Source of the DNA: Pseudomonadales bacterium
Lineage (GTDB): Bacteria; Pseudomonadota; Gammaproteobacteria; Pseudomonadales; DC-out160
Assembly (NCBI GenBank): GCA_019090455.1
Contig: JAHRWA010000039.1
Coordinates: 186,001 to 250,000 of the forward strand
Direction of reading: 5' to 3'
DNA: 64,000 bases
A program made the translations under genes and the position numbers. A model generated the notes under the pieces. That model was not told where the DNA came from and did not search any database. It saw nothing but the letters and a program-made list of their open reading frames with translations. Position 1 is the stretch's first letter. Every line of letters begins with the position of its first letter. Shown here in pieces: positions 46,344 through 56,287 of this stretch.

Positions 46344-48845
46344 ATGAAAGCTAAAAAATTGAATTCGATAGAGATTCGTATTGTCGCATTAGCTAGTCTA
46401 ATCGCTTTGACAACAGGATTGGCCAGCTGCGGTGGCAATAGCGACAAAGAAGAGGATAGCTCTGCACAGATGCTAATTCCGGCAGAATCTTCCGCTGATT
46501 TCACAGAACTGGTCAAATCAAGTTACCGTAATATCGGTGCGATAGCCTCCACCCGAACGAATACAGTTGTTACTTTGGAGGAGGATCTCAATTTCGCGGT
46601 AGATGAAGCCTCAACGGGAGCGGCACCTCCGGCCACGAGTGATAGTCGAGACAGTGACAGCCAGTCTGGTGGGAGCAGTTCTAGCACTAACTTGATTGAA
46701 GCGGGCGTTGACGAAGCAGACTTGATGAAGTTTGATGGTGAATTTGTTTTTACTGTTGAAGAGTCGACGGGTTATCAAGGCTGGAATTGCCACACTTGCG
46801 TTATAATAGATGACGGTGGCTTGATAGCAGACAGTGGTGTTTCATCGGACAGTTCAGACTCCAGTTTTTTTTACGCACCCACACCCATTGAACCCGCTCG
46901 CATTCATGTGCATAGGGCAAATGAAGACCCCGCATCTGCTGACTGGATCAGTAGCGTCGAGCTATCTGAAAAGGGAGCTAGCACAATGGGTTTATATCTG
47001 AATGGCAGTCGTGAAGATAATACGGCTCAGCTAATTAGCGTCAATTCTAGCAATAACTATGGCTGGGAGCGGTGGGCTCAAACTGAATCCTGGCAAGGCG
47101 GTAAAACCTCCATTCATTTTCTCGATACCAATAATCCTGCAGAGCTAACTGAAACCCAAAAACTGGAGTTACAAGGTTTTTACATTGATAGCCGCGTTGT
47201 GGATGGTGTGCTGTATATCGTATCTCGGCATACTCCGACCTTGGACGGATTTCAGTATTACCCCAGAACGGAAGAGCAAGAAAACACAAACTTATCCATT
47301 ATTGAAAACCTCGACATCGATGGAATCTTGCCTGCATTGATAATCAATGACGGCGAAGAGCAAAAACTGGTTTCCGCTGAGAACTGCTTCGTACCGCAAG
47401 CGGATGAAACCGGTTATTGGCCTTCTATCATTACTATCACCGCCGTAACGCTCAGCACCCCGACTGAACCCAGCTCCAGTTGTGCTTTGGCTAGCGGAGC
47501 CGGACTTTATGCGTCGCCCAATGCTCTGTTTTTAACACAAGACCAGAATGACAACGGCGATCGCAAAACACGTATTCATAAATTTGCCTTATCCTCCTCC
47601 GGCGCGACTTATCGCGGTAGTGGCGAAGTCGATGGTTATCTGGGATGGAATGGTTCCACTGCTTTTAAAATGAGTGAGAAAGACGGTTATTTTAGAATAA
47701 TCACCACCACAGGCAGCTGGGGCAACTTGGAACATCACTTAACGATACTTGCTGAAAACACGACAACTGAATCCGACGCCACTCAATCAGAGAATGAATC
47801 GACACCATTAGCACTCACCACAATTGCTCGCATCCCCAACGATGAACGACCACAAGCCATAGGCAAGCCTGGCGAGAATATTTACGGGGTACGCTTTTTG
47901 GGAGACCGAGGGTATGTGGTCACCTTCCTTCAAATCGATCCACTCTATATCTTAGACCTTTCCGATCCCAGCGATCCCTTTGTTGCCGGTGAACTGGAAG
48001 TGCCCGGCGTTTCCGAGTATCTACAATTACTAGACGAAGACAGCCTGTTGGGTATTGGCCGCAGTGATAATAATAAAGTACAAGTGAGTTTGTTTGATGT
48101 TTCCGATGCATCCAACCCTACTCTCGCGAACACCTCTATTGTGGGCAATTACTCTAGTGCCGCTTATGATTATCATTCAATCGCATGGACTCACGATTCA
48201 GAATCCGCACAAACCAAATTTGCTTTTCCTGTCACTCGCTACAGAGGTGATGACTGGGGTAGCTCTGAAACAGGCTTAGCATTTCTGGAAATAGACACGC
48301 TGAATAATACTTTCTTAACAGAAGATAATATGCCGGTATTCAAAAACAACTTTGGACCTTGGCGTTATGGCGTCAACAGTGCGGCAAGAAGTTTAATCCA
48401 AGGCGATGCCATACATTACATCAGTGGACACTTAATTTGGTCCGCCTCTCAAATGGATCTAGAGCAAGTACAAGGGCCTCAAGGTCAATGGGCACTTTCG
48501 ATAAGTTTAACTCCCTACCTAGACTCTATAGCAGCTCAGACTGTCGATAATGCTAATCTCACAATAGAGGGCGATACGTTAACAATGAACTTCGAAGGGA
48601 GTAGCTGTATAGATGAATGGAACTTGTATATCGGCACTATCTTTAAAGAGAGCAATCCCGTTCAAGTGGACTCGAAACTCTACGGCGTCCCCAATGGAGA
48701 GGTGTGCATACAAGTCATGACACCCGTATCACTGCGTTTTAATCTAACTCAGCTGAAGAATACTTATTTTCAGGCTTACCAAGCGGAATCAGGCTCTATC
48801 CTGTTGAATATAGAGCATGCCGGAAGCGTAAATTATCTCTTCTAA
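46344..48845 (+). CDS. Beta-propeller-domain lipoprotein
   Basis: An 833-residue exported lipoprotein. The signal peptide ends in a lipobox near LASCGG (Cys29 region), followed by a low-complexity linker. NLIEAGVDEADLMKFDGEFVF near 118 is the start motif of the secreted C-terminal beta-propeller family (Beta_propel). Later blades include GVRFLGDRGYVVTFLQIDPLYILDLSDPSDPFVAGELEVPGVS split across about 515-560. Function of the family is unknown; it is often extracellular in archaea and bacteria. ATG 46344 has AAGG upstream. Repeated Cys (CHTCVI near 155) may form disulfides. It is monocistronic. Confidence 0.85.
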   Translation: MKAKKLNSIEIRIVALASLIALTTGLASCGGNSDKEEDSSAQMLIPAESSADFTELVKSSYRNIGAIASTRTNTVVTLEEDLNFAVDEASTGAAPPATSDSRDSDSQSGGSSSSTNLIEAGVDEADLMKFDGEFVFTVEESTGYQGWNCHTCVIIDDGGLIADSGVSSDSSDSSFFYAPTPIEPARIHVHRANEDPASADWISSVELSEKGASTMGLYLNGSREDNTAQLISVNSSNNYGWERWAQTESWQGGKTSIHFLDTNNPAELTETQKLELQGFYIDSRVVDGVLYIVSRHTPTLDGFQYYPRTEEQENTNLSIIENLDIDGILPALIINDGEEQKLVSAENCFVPQADETGYWPSIITITAVTLSTPTEPSSSCALASGAGLYASPNALFLTQDQNDNGDRKTRIHKFALSSSGATYRGSGEVDGYLGWNGSTAFKMSEKDGYFRIITTTGSWGNLEHHLTILAENTTTESDATQSENESTPLALTTIARIPNDERPQAIGKPGENIYGVRFLGDRGYVVTFLQIDPLYILDLSDPSDPFVAGELEVPGVSEYLQLLDEDSLLGIGRSDNNKVQVSLFDVSDASNPTLANTSIVGNYSSAAYDYHSIAWTHDSESAQTKFAFPVTRYRGDDWGSSETGLAFLEIDTLNNTFLTEDNMPVFKNNFGPWRYGVNSAARSLIQGDAIHYISGHLIWSASQMDLEQVQGPQGQWALSISLTPYLDSIAAQTVDNANLTIEGDTLTMNFEGSSCIDEWNLYIGTIFKESNPVQVDSKLYGVPNGEVCIQVMTPVSLRFNLTQLKNTYFQAYQAESGSILLNIEHAGSVNYLF

Positions 48846-48874
48846 ATATCCGTATCATAGACAGTAGTAGTAAC

Positions 48875-49015
48875 ACATCCACCTAGTTAAACTTTTAGTT
48901 TACAGTTTCCTAGTTCCCACGGTCTTCCGTGGGAACTCATACCCAACTTGATAGTATCGTATGCATTCCCACGCGGGAGCGTGGGAATGCGATGAAATTT
49001 CAACTAGGTGGATGT
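48875..49015. mobile_element. MITE-like element with 14-bp terminal inverted repeats and two internal palindromes
   Basis: The 141-bp segment is bounded by acatccacctagtt (48875-48888) and its exact inverse aactaggtggatgt (49002-49015). Inside are two perfect hairpins: gttcccacgg/ccgtgggaac at 48913-48936 and gcattcccacgc/gcgtgggaatgc at 48963-48990. Short gtgggaa palindromes of this kind are scattered in many gammaproteobacterial genomes. It has no coding capacity and lies between convergent genes, where it could also stop transcription. Confidence 0.6.
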
Positions 49016-49060
49016 CAGCGTAGGATATTAAATTTATTATGTATCACGTATCGCGCAATT

Positions 49061-49480
49061 CTATTTAGGTCGAATCAGTTTCGCAACAGTGCTCGCTGTC
49101 GCCGTTAACGTATTTTCCGCGTTATACATACGCCCTTCGAGAAAGGCCATTTTGTAACTCTGTTTGAGGATGCAACCTTCTACTCTTAACTTCCCCGCTC
49201 GTGTTGGCTCCAAATAACTGGTTTTGATTTCTAAAGAGGATAGCCCCATTAATTCTGGTCCTTGAACAAAAATGGAATGACTCATCACAACATCCAGCAT
49301 AGCGGTAATAAAACCGCCTTGAACAATATCGATAGAGTGGCAATACTCTTTTCCGATATCAAATTCAAAGGTACACATGGGCATTTCATCGCTGAAATCG
49401 ATCATGGTTCCACCCAGTAATCGGATGAACTCTGGCCTTTGATTATTCATTTCTTCGATAATCTGTTTTTTATTTTTCAT
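49061..49480 (-). CDS. PaaI/hotdog-fold acyl-CoA thioesterase
   Basis: A 139-residue single hotdog domain. The family motif appears as CHSIDIVQGGFITAMLDVVMSHS near 46-68, with the central helix and an Asp that usually acts in catalysis or binding. The following strands (SLEIKTSYLEPTRAGKLRVEG) match. It should hydrolyse acyl- or aryl-CoA thioesters. It lies downstream of the MMPL exporter on the same strand, 129 nt away, and near an enoyl-CoA hydratase; a shared acyl-CoA route is possible. Confidence 0.85.
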   Translation of the reverse strand: MKNKKQIIEEMNNQRPEFIRLLGGTMIDFSDEMPMCTFEFDIGKEYCHSIDIVQGGFITAMLDVVMSHSIFVQGPELMGLSSLEIKTSYLEPTRAGKLRVEGCILKQSYKMAFLEGRMYNAENTLTATASTVAKLIRPK

Positions 49481-49609
49481 GCTTTATCTCTTATTCTTAT
49501 TCTCAATTATGCGATTACAAAGCCCATATCTTATCAAAATAGAGATGAGATACAGATGTCCAGAATCCGGGATGCAGGAGTATATCGGAATCCATCGCAG
49601 AATAAATCC

Positions 49610-51979
49610 CTATGAATTCACTGCACCTTTAAGGCTATTGTCAAGAGAACGATCGAGAGTAGCACCCGATTGCTCTAAACCTGCCTCTTCTAAAGGGTCG
49701 TCAGACTCAAACAAGAACAACAATGGTGGTAATAAAAAATAAGAAATTAACAGAGACAAGGTCAATGAAATTGCCGTTAACTGGCCCAGTACCGTATTGG
49801 GTTGAAACTGAGAAAAGCCCAATATCACAAAACCTAAGACCAAAATCGTCGTCGTCACACCCAGTGCCACTCCCACTGTCTTGAATGCATATTCGATCGC
49901 TTCGGCCACTGATTTGTTTAACTCTTGTTTCGCTCTGAGGTATTTACTCAGAAAGTGAACCGTATTATCGACAATAATACCCAGCGATATCACCGTAATC
50001 GTGATCCCTGTCATACCCAGCTCTCCAACGAAAATAGCCCAGATACCATATGTCAAAATAGCGGGACATAGATTCGGAATTAAACTCAACAAACCTAACT
50101 TCAAACTTTTCAGCGCAACCAGGAGTACTATCGAAATCAGCACAATGGCAAGCACCAGCCCCTGCACCATACTCGGCAAGTTACGTTCAGAAATATGAGA
50201 GAACATAATAGAAGGACCCACGGCATTACTCACTGTGAGTGCTGGTGCATTGTGCTGGGCCCAGTCCTGTGCCTTTTTAGCGAGAGCAATAACATCTGGT
50301 GAAGTGGTGTTTTTAATGATGACGGAAAGCCGCGTGGTACTTCGATCAATATCCATGGTATTACTCAAGTCCAAACCGTAGGGTAGCGAGAGCTCATAGA
50401 GAAACATATATTGGGCAGCGGATTGATGATCGCTAGGAATTCGATAGTATTCCAACTCGTCGTTGTGGAGGTTCTTGTTAAGTCGTTTCAGTACAGTGGT
50501 TATTTCGCTAACGTAGAGCACCTCCTCTTGAGTTTCAAACCAGCGACTAAACGCATCCAGTTGATTCAAATAATCAGGCTGGTAGATGCCGCGCTTTTTA
50601 TCAGCAGAGACCGAGTATTGTAGCGCCATCACGCCCGTAAGATTCTCTGCGATAAAATCATTGTCTGCTCGAAACGTCATGCTCTCATCAAAATATTCAA
50701 CGAACAAATCATTGAATTCAATTTTAGGAATGTAGACACTCGACACAATAATCGCGGTGACGAAGAATACAAGCAGTGCAGAACGGTAGGCCTGAACAAA
50801 ACGGAAGAGCTTGCCCATATTGTCTTTCTTTCCGCTATTCACGCTCTTTTTGCGTGTTGTAGGCAAAATAACAATAAACACAGGGAGCGCCACTACCGAA
50901 AAGAACCAAGCAGCCAAGGCACCTATCGCAACCATATTCCCCATATCCCTAAAGGGAGGTATTTCGCTAAAATTCAAACTCAGAAAACCGATTACCGTCG
51001 TTAAGGTCGTCAAAAAAATGGGTTGCATATTGATACGCAGCGCTTCCAACATAGCGTCATTTTTTGGCTTTCCTTTATCTATTTCTTGGTAGTACGTAAT
51101 AAGCAGGTGAATGGAATCAGCAACCCCTAGCGTCAAAATGATAATAGGAACCATTGCCGTCACATTCGTTTGGGTAATCCCTAAATAACCGGCGGCACCG
51201 AAGGCAACAATGCAAGAAAGACTCACCACAGCTAATGTTCCTACCGTTCCCCAAAAAGAGCGGAGAAACAGATAAGTGACAGCAATAATCAACAAAAACA
51301 TCGCCGGTATTAATGTCATCGAATCTTCTATACCGGCTTCTAAAAATGCGGCATTCAATACAGTTTGACCCGATAGGTATGTTCGAATGTTAGCGTTTTC
51401 ACTCTCCATATCGCTCGCCAACTGACGTGCATAGGCGATGGCTATCGACTCATCAGCACCCGCATCAGGCTCCAGATTCATGGTGATATTAATCCCCGCG
51501 ACATGGCCTTTTTTCGACACCAGCATTCCCACAAGAATGGGATCTGCCATTGCGATATCACGTATTTCATTCACCCGATCCGGTGTTAGATCTTGATTCT
51601 CATCGACAAGCGGCTCAACAACTAGGTCATCTTCTTCGGAATAGGTGTGTTGGTAATTAGCGAGTGAATCGACTCGTTTGGAGAAAGGCGTTTGCCACGC
51701 TTTCTGGGTGTAATCATTAATAAGAGCAAGAATATCTTGCGAGAAGATATTCCCACCCTTCGCCTCGATCGCAATCAATATATTATCTTGATTGCCAAAG
51801 ACATCCTGAAATCGATCGAAGTCTTGTAGTTGTGGGTTTTGGTCACTGAAAAAAACGCGATAATTATTGGTAAATTCTAAATCTTTAACACCGACACCAA
51901 AACTGGCGACGACGAGAACAGTAAACAACAGTCCCCAGTTTTTGAGTTTTAGAATAGATGAGCCTAGCGGATACGACAT
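49610..51979 (-). CDS. RND-superfamily MMPL-type exporter
   Basis: A 789-residue inner-membrane protein with about twelve helices in two halves, each starting with one helix, then a periplasmic domain and five helices. LKDLEF-type N-terminus (VGVKDLEFTNNYRVFF), LTLGVADSIHLLITYY near 285 and SLGIIVDNTVHFLSKYLRAK near 675 are hallmark helices of the MMPL/HpnN-like group, with the proton-relay Asp in each half. The family moves lipids or hydrophobic compounds across or out of the inner membrane. AAGGA lies 8 nt before the ATG. The hotdog thioesterase follows downstream. Cargo is unknown. Confidence 0.88.
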   Translation of the reverse strand: MSYPLGSSILKLKNWGLLFTVLVVASFGVGVKDLEFTNNYRVFFSDQNPQLQDFDRFQDVFGNQDNILIAIEAKGGNIFSQDILALINDYTQKAWQTPFSKRVDSLANYQHTYSEEDDLVVEPLVDENQDLTPDRVNEIRDIAMADPILVGMLVSKKGHVAGINITMNLEPDAGADESIAIAYARQLASDMESENANIRTYLSGQTVLNAAFLEAGIEDSMTLIPAMFLLIIAVTYLFLRSFWGTVGTLAVVSLSCIVAFGAAGYLGITQTNVTAMVPIIILTLGVADSIHLLITYYQEIDKGKPKNDAMLEALRINMQPIFLTTLTTVIGFLSLNFSEIPPFRDMGNMVAIGALAAWFFSVVALPVFIVILPTTRKKSVNSGKKDNMGKLFRFVQAYRSALLVFFVTAIIVSSVYIPKIEFNDLFVEYFDESMTFRADNDFIAENLTGVMALQYSVSADKKRGIYQPDYLNQLDAFSRWFETQEEVLYVSEITTVLKRLNKNLHNDELEYYRIPSDHQSAAQYMFLYELSLPYGLDLSNTMDIDRSTTRLSVIIKNTTSPDVIALAKKAQDWAQHNAPALTVSNAVGPSIMFSHISERNLPSMVQGLVLAIVLISIVLLVALKSLKLGLLSLIPNLCPAILTYGIWAIFVGELGMTGITITVISLGIIVDNTVHFLSKYLRAKQELNKSVAEAIEYAFKTVGVALGVTTTILVLGFVILGFSQFQPNTVLGQLTAISLTLSLLISYFLLPPLLFLFESDDPLEEAGLEQSGATLDRSLDNSLKGAVNS

Positions 51980-52416
51980 AGCTTACTTCCTTAGGTCGTC
52001 ATTTGATTTTTATTGGCGTTGGTAATGAGATCTTCGAATGATGGGTTTTCAAGTGACTTGATTACAAACAGTGATGCCGGATTTCTTTTTAAATTGCGAA
52101 ATCCTGGTTAAATTTCGGGCTGCATTCTGCTCTTTTTACCGGATGGATTCAAAGACAGAGTAGAATGACTGTCCATACGCTAAGCGTAATTTTTCATAGC
52201 TGACAGAATGTCATAAAAACCACAGCTTAAAGTAGTCAATACCACAAACAAAAACTTCAACAAAATCATTTACATTCATCTAACTCTAAGAGACTGTATT
52301 ACAACACAAGCACCTCAAAAACATTAATATCCACTTCAACACCAGTAACAACCCATTTCAACACCAGCAACTACATCAATATCTACATCAATATAAAGCA
52401 ACGGCAGGAGCCCAAA
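51980..52416. other. Intergenic region between divergent MMPL and enoyl-CoA hydratase genes
   Basis: It should hold two promoters. The last 110 nt contain loosely repeated caacaccagtaac/caacaccagcaac and tacatcaatat phrases, which look like slippage repeats. I see no hairpin terminator or RNA gene. Confidence 0.4.
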
Positions 52417-53181
52417 ATGACCGATGAGATTTTAGTAAGTAAAGAAGATGGCATCATGATTGTTACCATCAATCGCCCTAAAGCAAAAAATGCAGTAAAC
52501 AAAGCGGTATCAGATGGTATCGCTACAGCGATGGAAGAGCTCGACGACAGTAGTGATCTACAGGCTGCTATTATTACTGGTGCTGACGGTACCTTTTGTT
52601 CCGGCATGGATCTGAAAGGTTTTCTCAAGGGTGAATCCCCTATCGTACCAGGGCGTGGTTTCGCCGGACTAACAGAAAGAGGCCCAAAAAAGCCTTTAAT
52701 TGCTGCTGTTGAAGGTTATGCTTTAGCAGGTGGATTAGAGCTATTGATGGCCTGCGATTTAATCGTTGCAGCGGAAGATGCAAAGTTCGGTATTCCCGAA
52801 GTCAAAAGAGGTTTAGCGGCGGGTGCTGGAGGTCTGATAAAACTACCTCGCCAAATGCCCCATAGGTTGGCAATGGAATTGGCATTAACAGGTGATTCCT
52901 TCACGGCACAGCGAGCTTACGACACCGGTCTGATTAACCGTATCGTCAAGAAGGGAGAGGCATTACAAAATGCTTTGACGTTAGCGAAGACCATCGCAGC
53001 CAACGGCCCAGTCGCCGTCATTGCGTCGAAACAAATTGTCAATGAATCTCAAGATTGGTCCGCAGAAGACATGTGGACCAAACAAACTGCGTTAATTATG
53101 CCGGTATTCAAGAGCGAAGATTCCCGCGAAGGCCCTCTGGCATTTGCGGAAAAGCGAGCCCCTGTTTGGAAAGGTAAGTAA
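52417..53181 (+). CDS. Enoyl-CoA hydratase/isomerase (crotonase family)
   Basis: A 254-residue crotonase. The oxyanion-hole segments are TFCSGMDLKGF near 64 and GYALAGGLELLMACD near 105. The two Glu residues used for hydration are present: one in GGLELL and one in PEVKRGLAAGAGGL near 127. It should hydrate trans-2-enoyl-CoA, or isomerise related acyl-CoA. AGGAG lies 7 nt before the ATG. It is divergent from the exporter and converges on the RND pump, whose terminator hairpin follows it. Together with the dehydrogenase, SDRs and ligase further left it could make up a beta-oxidation set. Confidence 0.92.
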   Translation: MTDEILVSKEDGIMIVTINRPKAKNAVNKAVSDGIATAMEELDDSSDLQAAIITGADGTFCSGMDLKGFLKGESPIVPGRGFAGLTERGPKKPLIAAVEGYALAGGLELLMACDLIVAAEDAKFGIPEVKRGLAAGAGGLIKLPRQMPHRLAMELALTGDSFTAQRAYDTGLINRIVKKGEALQNALTLAKTIAANGPVAVIASKQIVNESQDWSAEDMWTKQTALIMPVFKSEDSREGPLAFAEKRAPVWKGK

Positions 53182-53223
53182 ACTACCTAGATGTTATGGT
53201 TTAAATCTAAAATATTAGGCAAT

Positions 53224-53267
53224 AAAAAAACTGAAATAATGGAGATAGATCGTATCTTCATTATTTC
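53224..53267 (-). terminator. Terminator hairpin overlapping the RND pump stop codon
   Basis: gaaataatggagata (53233-53247) pairs with tatcttcattatttc (53253-53267) over 15 bp with one G-U pair and a 5-nt loop. On the minus strand it is followed by a run of seven T (53225-53231). The stop codon at 53261-53263 lies inside the stem. Confidence 0.8.
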
Positions 53268-56200
53268 GTATCCAATCTAAACCAAAGTGCATACAGTGCG
53301 GGCACAAACAGTATTGTAATCACCGTACCCACCGCTACACCCCCTATCAACACATACGCCAACGGCCCCCAAAAACTATCAAAAGTGAGGGGCACAAATG
53401 CAAATACCGCTGCCACAGCCGTTAACACTACCGGACGGGCGCGACGTACTGCGGCCTCTACCACGGCCTCCACTGCAGGCATACCCTCTTTGAAATTATC
53501 AGAGACCTGCTGAGTTAAGATCAGAGTATTACGCATCAAAATACCCCCCAAGCCCGTCAGCCCCAGCAACGCCACAAACCCAAAAGGCTGATTGAATAAT
53601 AGCAACGCAATAACGGCACCGATCAATCCCAAAGGCGCCGTCGCCATCACCATAAAGGTTCCGGAAAAAGAGCGCATTTGTAGCATGATAAAAATCAGCA
53701 TGAATGCCAACATCACAGGCTGTAATTTTTGAATAGATATATCGGCCTTGCTGGACTGCTCTAACGCACCACCAATGTCGATGTGATAATTTGACGGCAA
53801 ATTATTGCGGATATCCTCCATCGATTCCCAGAGAGCAGCGGTAACATCGTTAGCTTGTGCATCACGTATATCAGCATCGATAGCAACAAAGCGTTCCCGA
53901 TTATAACGTTTGATAACCGGATCTTCGTATCGGATTTCCAGCTCACCTAACTGACTAAGGGGGATTTTACGCCCTTCTCGGGTGAGCACCTCTAGCGTCA
54001 GCAAAGCAGCGCCTTTCGCGACGACTTCCACGGTGCGGATATCTTGTCTAACCTCCGCCACAGGCATACCGTCAAATTGAAAATTCATTTGTTGAGACAC
54101 CTCCAATGGAGTCAGTCCTAGCAAGCGCAATCGTTCCACATCCATCGCCAAATGCAATACGGGCACCCGCTCATCCCATTCCAAATGTGCGTTATGAGTA
54201 TTGGGGTTTAGAATCATTATCTCTTTTATTTGATGTGCAATTTGGCGCAACTTCATCGGGTCAGGACCGACGACTCGAAAACTCACAGGCCATTCCACAG
54301 GTGGGCCGTATAGCAATCGATAAATCCGTATGCGCGCCTCGGGGAACGCCCCCTCAGCAACAAGCCTGTTTAATTTCGCCATAATCGTATCTCGATCGTC
54401 GGCATTGTTCGCCACCGCAACGACCTTGGCAAAAGCAGGATCTGGCGGCTCAGGATTAGCCGAGACAAAAAAGCGTGGTGCACCAGCACCAACGTAGGCT
54501 GACAGGGTTTTCACTTCCGGCATAGGGGCGAGAATGGCTTCAACTCGTTTCGCGATTTGATTTGCCGCATCAATACTACTGCCTTGAGGAAGATAAATGC
54601 TGACAAGCACTTCTGGGCGGTCAGATCGAGGGAAAAATTGCTTCTGAACCGGTCCCACTAAACCCAAAATTGAAAGCACTAACAACATCACTGTTGCAGC
54701 CACTACCGTTTTACGACGACTAACACACCAACTGATTAGACTGCGTAAACGACTATAGAGAGGTTGATTGTAAAGATCAGCTTCACTGTGCTGATGATTA
54801 GACGGAACAGACAGTAATTTCACCCCCAAATAAGGGATAAAAACCACAGCCACAACCCACGAAACCAACAATGCAATACCCACTACCCAAAAAATATTAC
54901 CCGCGTATTCGCCCACACCGGACTGAGCAAAACCAATGGGAAGAAAGCCAACCACCGTCACTAGCGTACCAAACAGCATTGGAGCGGCGGTGACATTCCA
55001 AGCATGTGCAGCAGCCGGTACGCGATCCCAACCTTGCTCCATTTTCACGAGCATCATTTCAATAGTAATAATGGCGTCGTCCACCAATAGGCCCAGCGCG
55101 ATGATCAGTGCTCCAAGCGTAATACGATCCAAATTAAGGTGCATTAAATTCATAATTAAAAAAGTAATGCCCAAAGTTAATGGTATCGCAATCCCCATAA
55201 CCAAACCTGCCCGTAGCCCAAGCGATAGGATACTCACCCCCATCACCACTATCACAGCGATAACAAATTTTATTTGAAACAAATTGACTGCAGCTGAAAT
55301 CGCTTCGGTCTGGTTTGTCAGCATAGAGATCGACAACCCCAGCGGTAATTGTCGATCCTGTTTGTCAATAAAATGAGATAGACGTTGGCCTACCGCCAAA
55401 CCATTCTCCCCCTTATTAACAACGACTCCCAACAGAACAGCATCCTTCTCCCAGGAGCGCACAAGGTAACGAGGCGGAGCCTCATAGCCACGGCGAATCG
55501 TGGCAATGTCGGATAGTTTAATGAGTCGTTCACCAATGCGCAGTGGCATCGCAGCAAGCTGTTCAGGATCAGAGAGATCAGTATCAATTCTCAGATAAAG
55601 CCGTGGCCCTACGGTATCAATTCGCCCTGCTGGACCGAGACGGTTGTTGGCGTCAATGGCACTGAAAATATCTTCAGCTTCAATACCTAAATTAATCAGT
55701 TGTATGCTATCAAACTCGATATAAACACGCTCAGTACGTTCGCCCAGTAAAATGACTTTGTGTACACCCTCCACTCTTTGCAGTTGATCTCGTAGCGCTT
55801 CCGCTTCCCGAGTTAATTCGCGCATTGGCAATCCTTCTGCCGTCACTGCCATTAAACTGAAATAAACATCAGAGAAATCATCATTGATAATCGGGCCAAT
55901 CACACCTTTAGGTAATCTCGGTGCCTCGTCCAGCATACGCTTGCGCACTTCAATAAATAGGTCAGGTAATTTCTCCTGCGGCGTAAAGTCTTTGAACTCT
56001 ATTTGTAGATCGGCTCGCCCTGGCCGAACGGTACTTTCAATACTGTCGAGAAAATCAACCTCTTGAATCCGTTTTTCAAGCCTGTCTACCACTTGCTCTT
56101 GTAACTCATGGGTAGTCGCACCAGGCCACACGGCCGATACCATCATAACGCGTACCGTAAAGGAAGGATCTTCTGCTCTACCCATAGAGAGAAAAGCGTA

Positions 56201-56287
56201 TACCCCAACGACTACCGATAGAATGAGAAAAAAGAGTGTTACCGATCGTTCCCGCACAGCTAACGCGGATAGATTGAGAACACTCAT
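53261..56287 (-). CDS. RND multidrug/solvent efflux pump, inner-membrane transporter
   Basis: A 1008-residue AcrB/HAE1-type transporter with twelve helices and two large periplasmic loops. Family signatures are the N-terminal SLSALAVRERSVTLF-like start, SMGRAEDPSFTVRVM, WPGATTHELQEQVVD and GLLVDDAIITIEMM near 400, which carries the two proton-relay Asp. LGLTGLGGILMRNTLIL near 910 is the matching C-terminal helix. It is fueled by protons and should pass substrate to the adaptor. The ATG overlaps the adaptor stop by 4 nt (56284-56287). No outer-membrane channel gene is present, so a TolC encoded elsewhere must be used. Confidence 0.94.
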   Translation of the reverse strand: MSVLNLSALAVRERSVTLFFLILSVVVGVYAFLSMGRAEDPSFTVRVMMVSAVWPGATTHELQEQVVDRLEKRIQEVDFLDSIESTVRPGRADLQIEFKDFTPQEKLPDLFIEVRKRMLDEAPRLPKGVIGPIINDDFSDVYFSLMAVTAEGLPMRELTREAEALRDQLQRVEGVHKVILLGERTERVYIEFDSIQLINLGIEAEDIFSAIDANNRLGPAGRIDTVGPRLYLRIDTDLSDPEQLAAMPLRIGERLIKLSDIATIRRGYEAPPRYLVRSWEKDAVLLGVVVNKGENGLAVGQRLSHFIDKQDRQLPLGLSISMLTNQTEAISAAVNLFQIKFVIAVIVVMGVSILSLGLRAGLVMGIAIPLTLGITFLIMNLMHLNLDRITLGALIIALGLLVDDAIITIEMMLVKMEQGWDRVPAAAHAWNVTAAPMLFGTLVTVVGFLPIGFAQSGVGEYAGNIFWVVGIALLVSWVVAVVFIPYLGVKLLSVPSNHQHSEADLYNQPLYSRLRSLISWCVSRRKTVVAATVMLLVLSILGLVGPVQKQFFPRSDRPEVLVSIYLPQGSSIDAANQIAKRVEAILAPMPEVKTLSAYVGAGAPRFFVSANPEPPDPAFAKVVAVANNADDRDTIMAKLNRLVAEGAFPEARIRIYRLLYGPPVEWPVSFRVVGPDPMKLRQIAHQIKEIMILNPNTHNAHLEWDERVPVLHLAMDVERLRLLGLTPLEVSQQMNFQFDGMPVAEVRQDIRTVEVVAKGAALLTLEVLTREGRKIPLSQLGELEIRYEDPVIKRYNRERFVAIDADIRDAQANDVTAALWESMEDIRNNLPSNYHIDIGGALEQSSKADISIQKLQPVMLAFMLIFIMLQMRSFSGTFMVMATAPLGLIGAVIALLLFNQPFGFVALLGLTGLGGILMRNTLILTQQVSDNFKEGMPAVEAVVEAAVRRARPVVLTAVAAVFAFVPLTFDSFWGPLAYVLIGGVAVGTVITILFVPALYALWFRLDTK

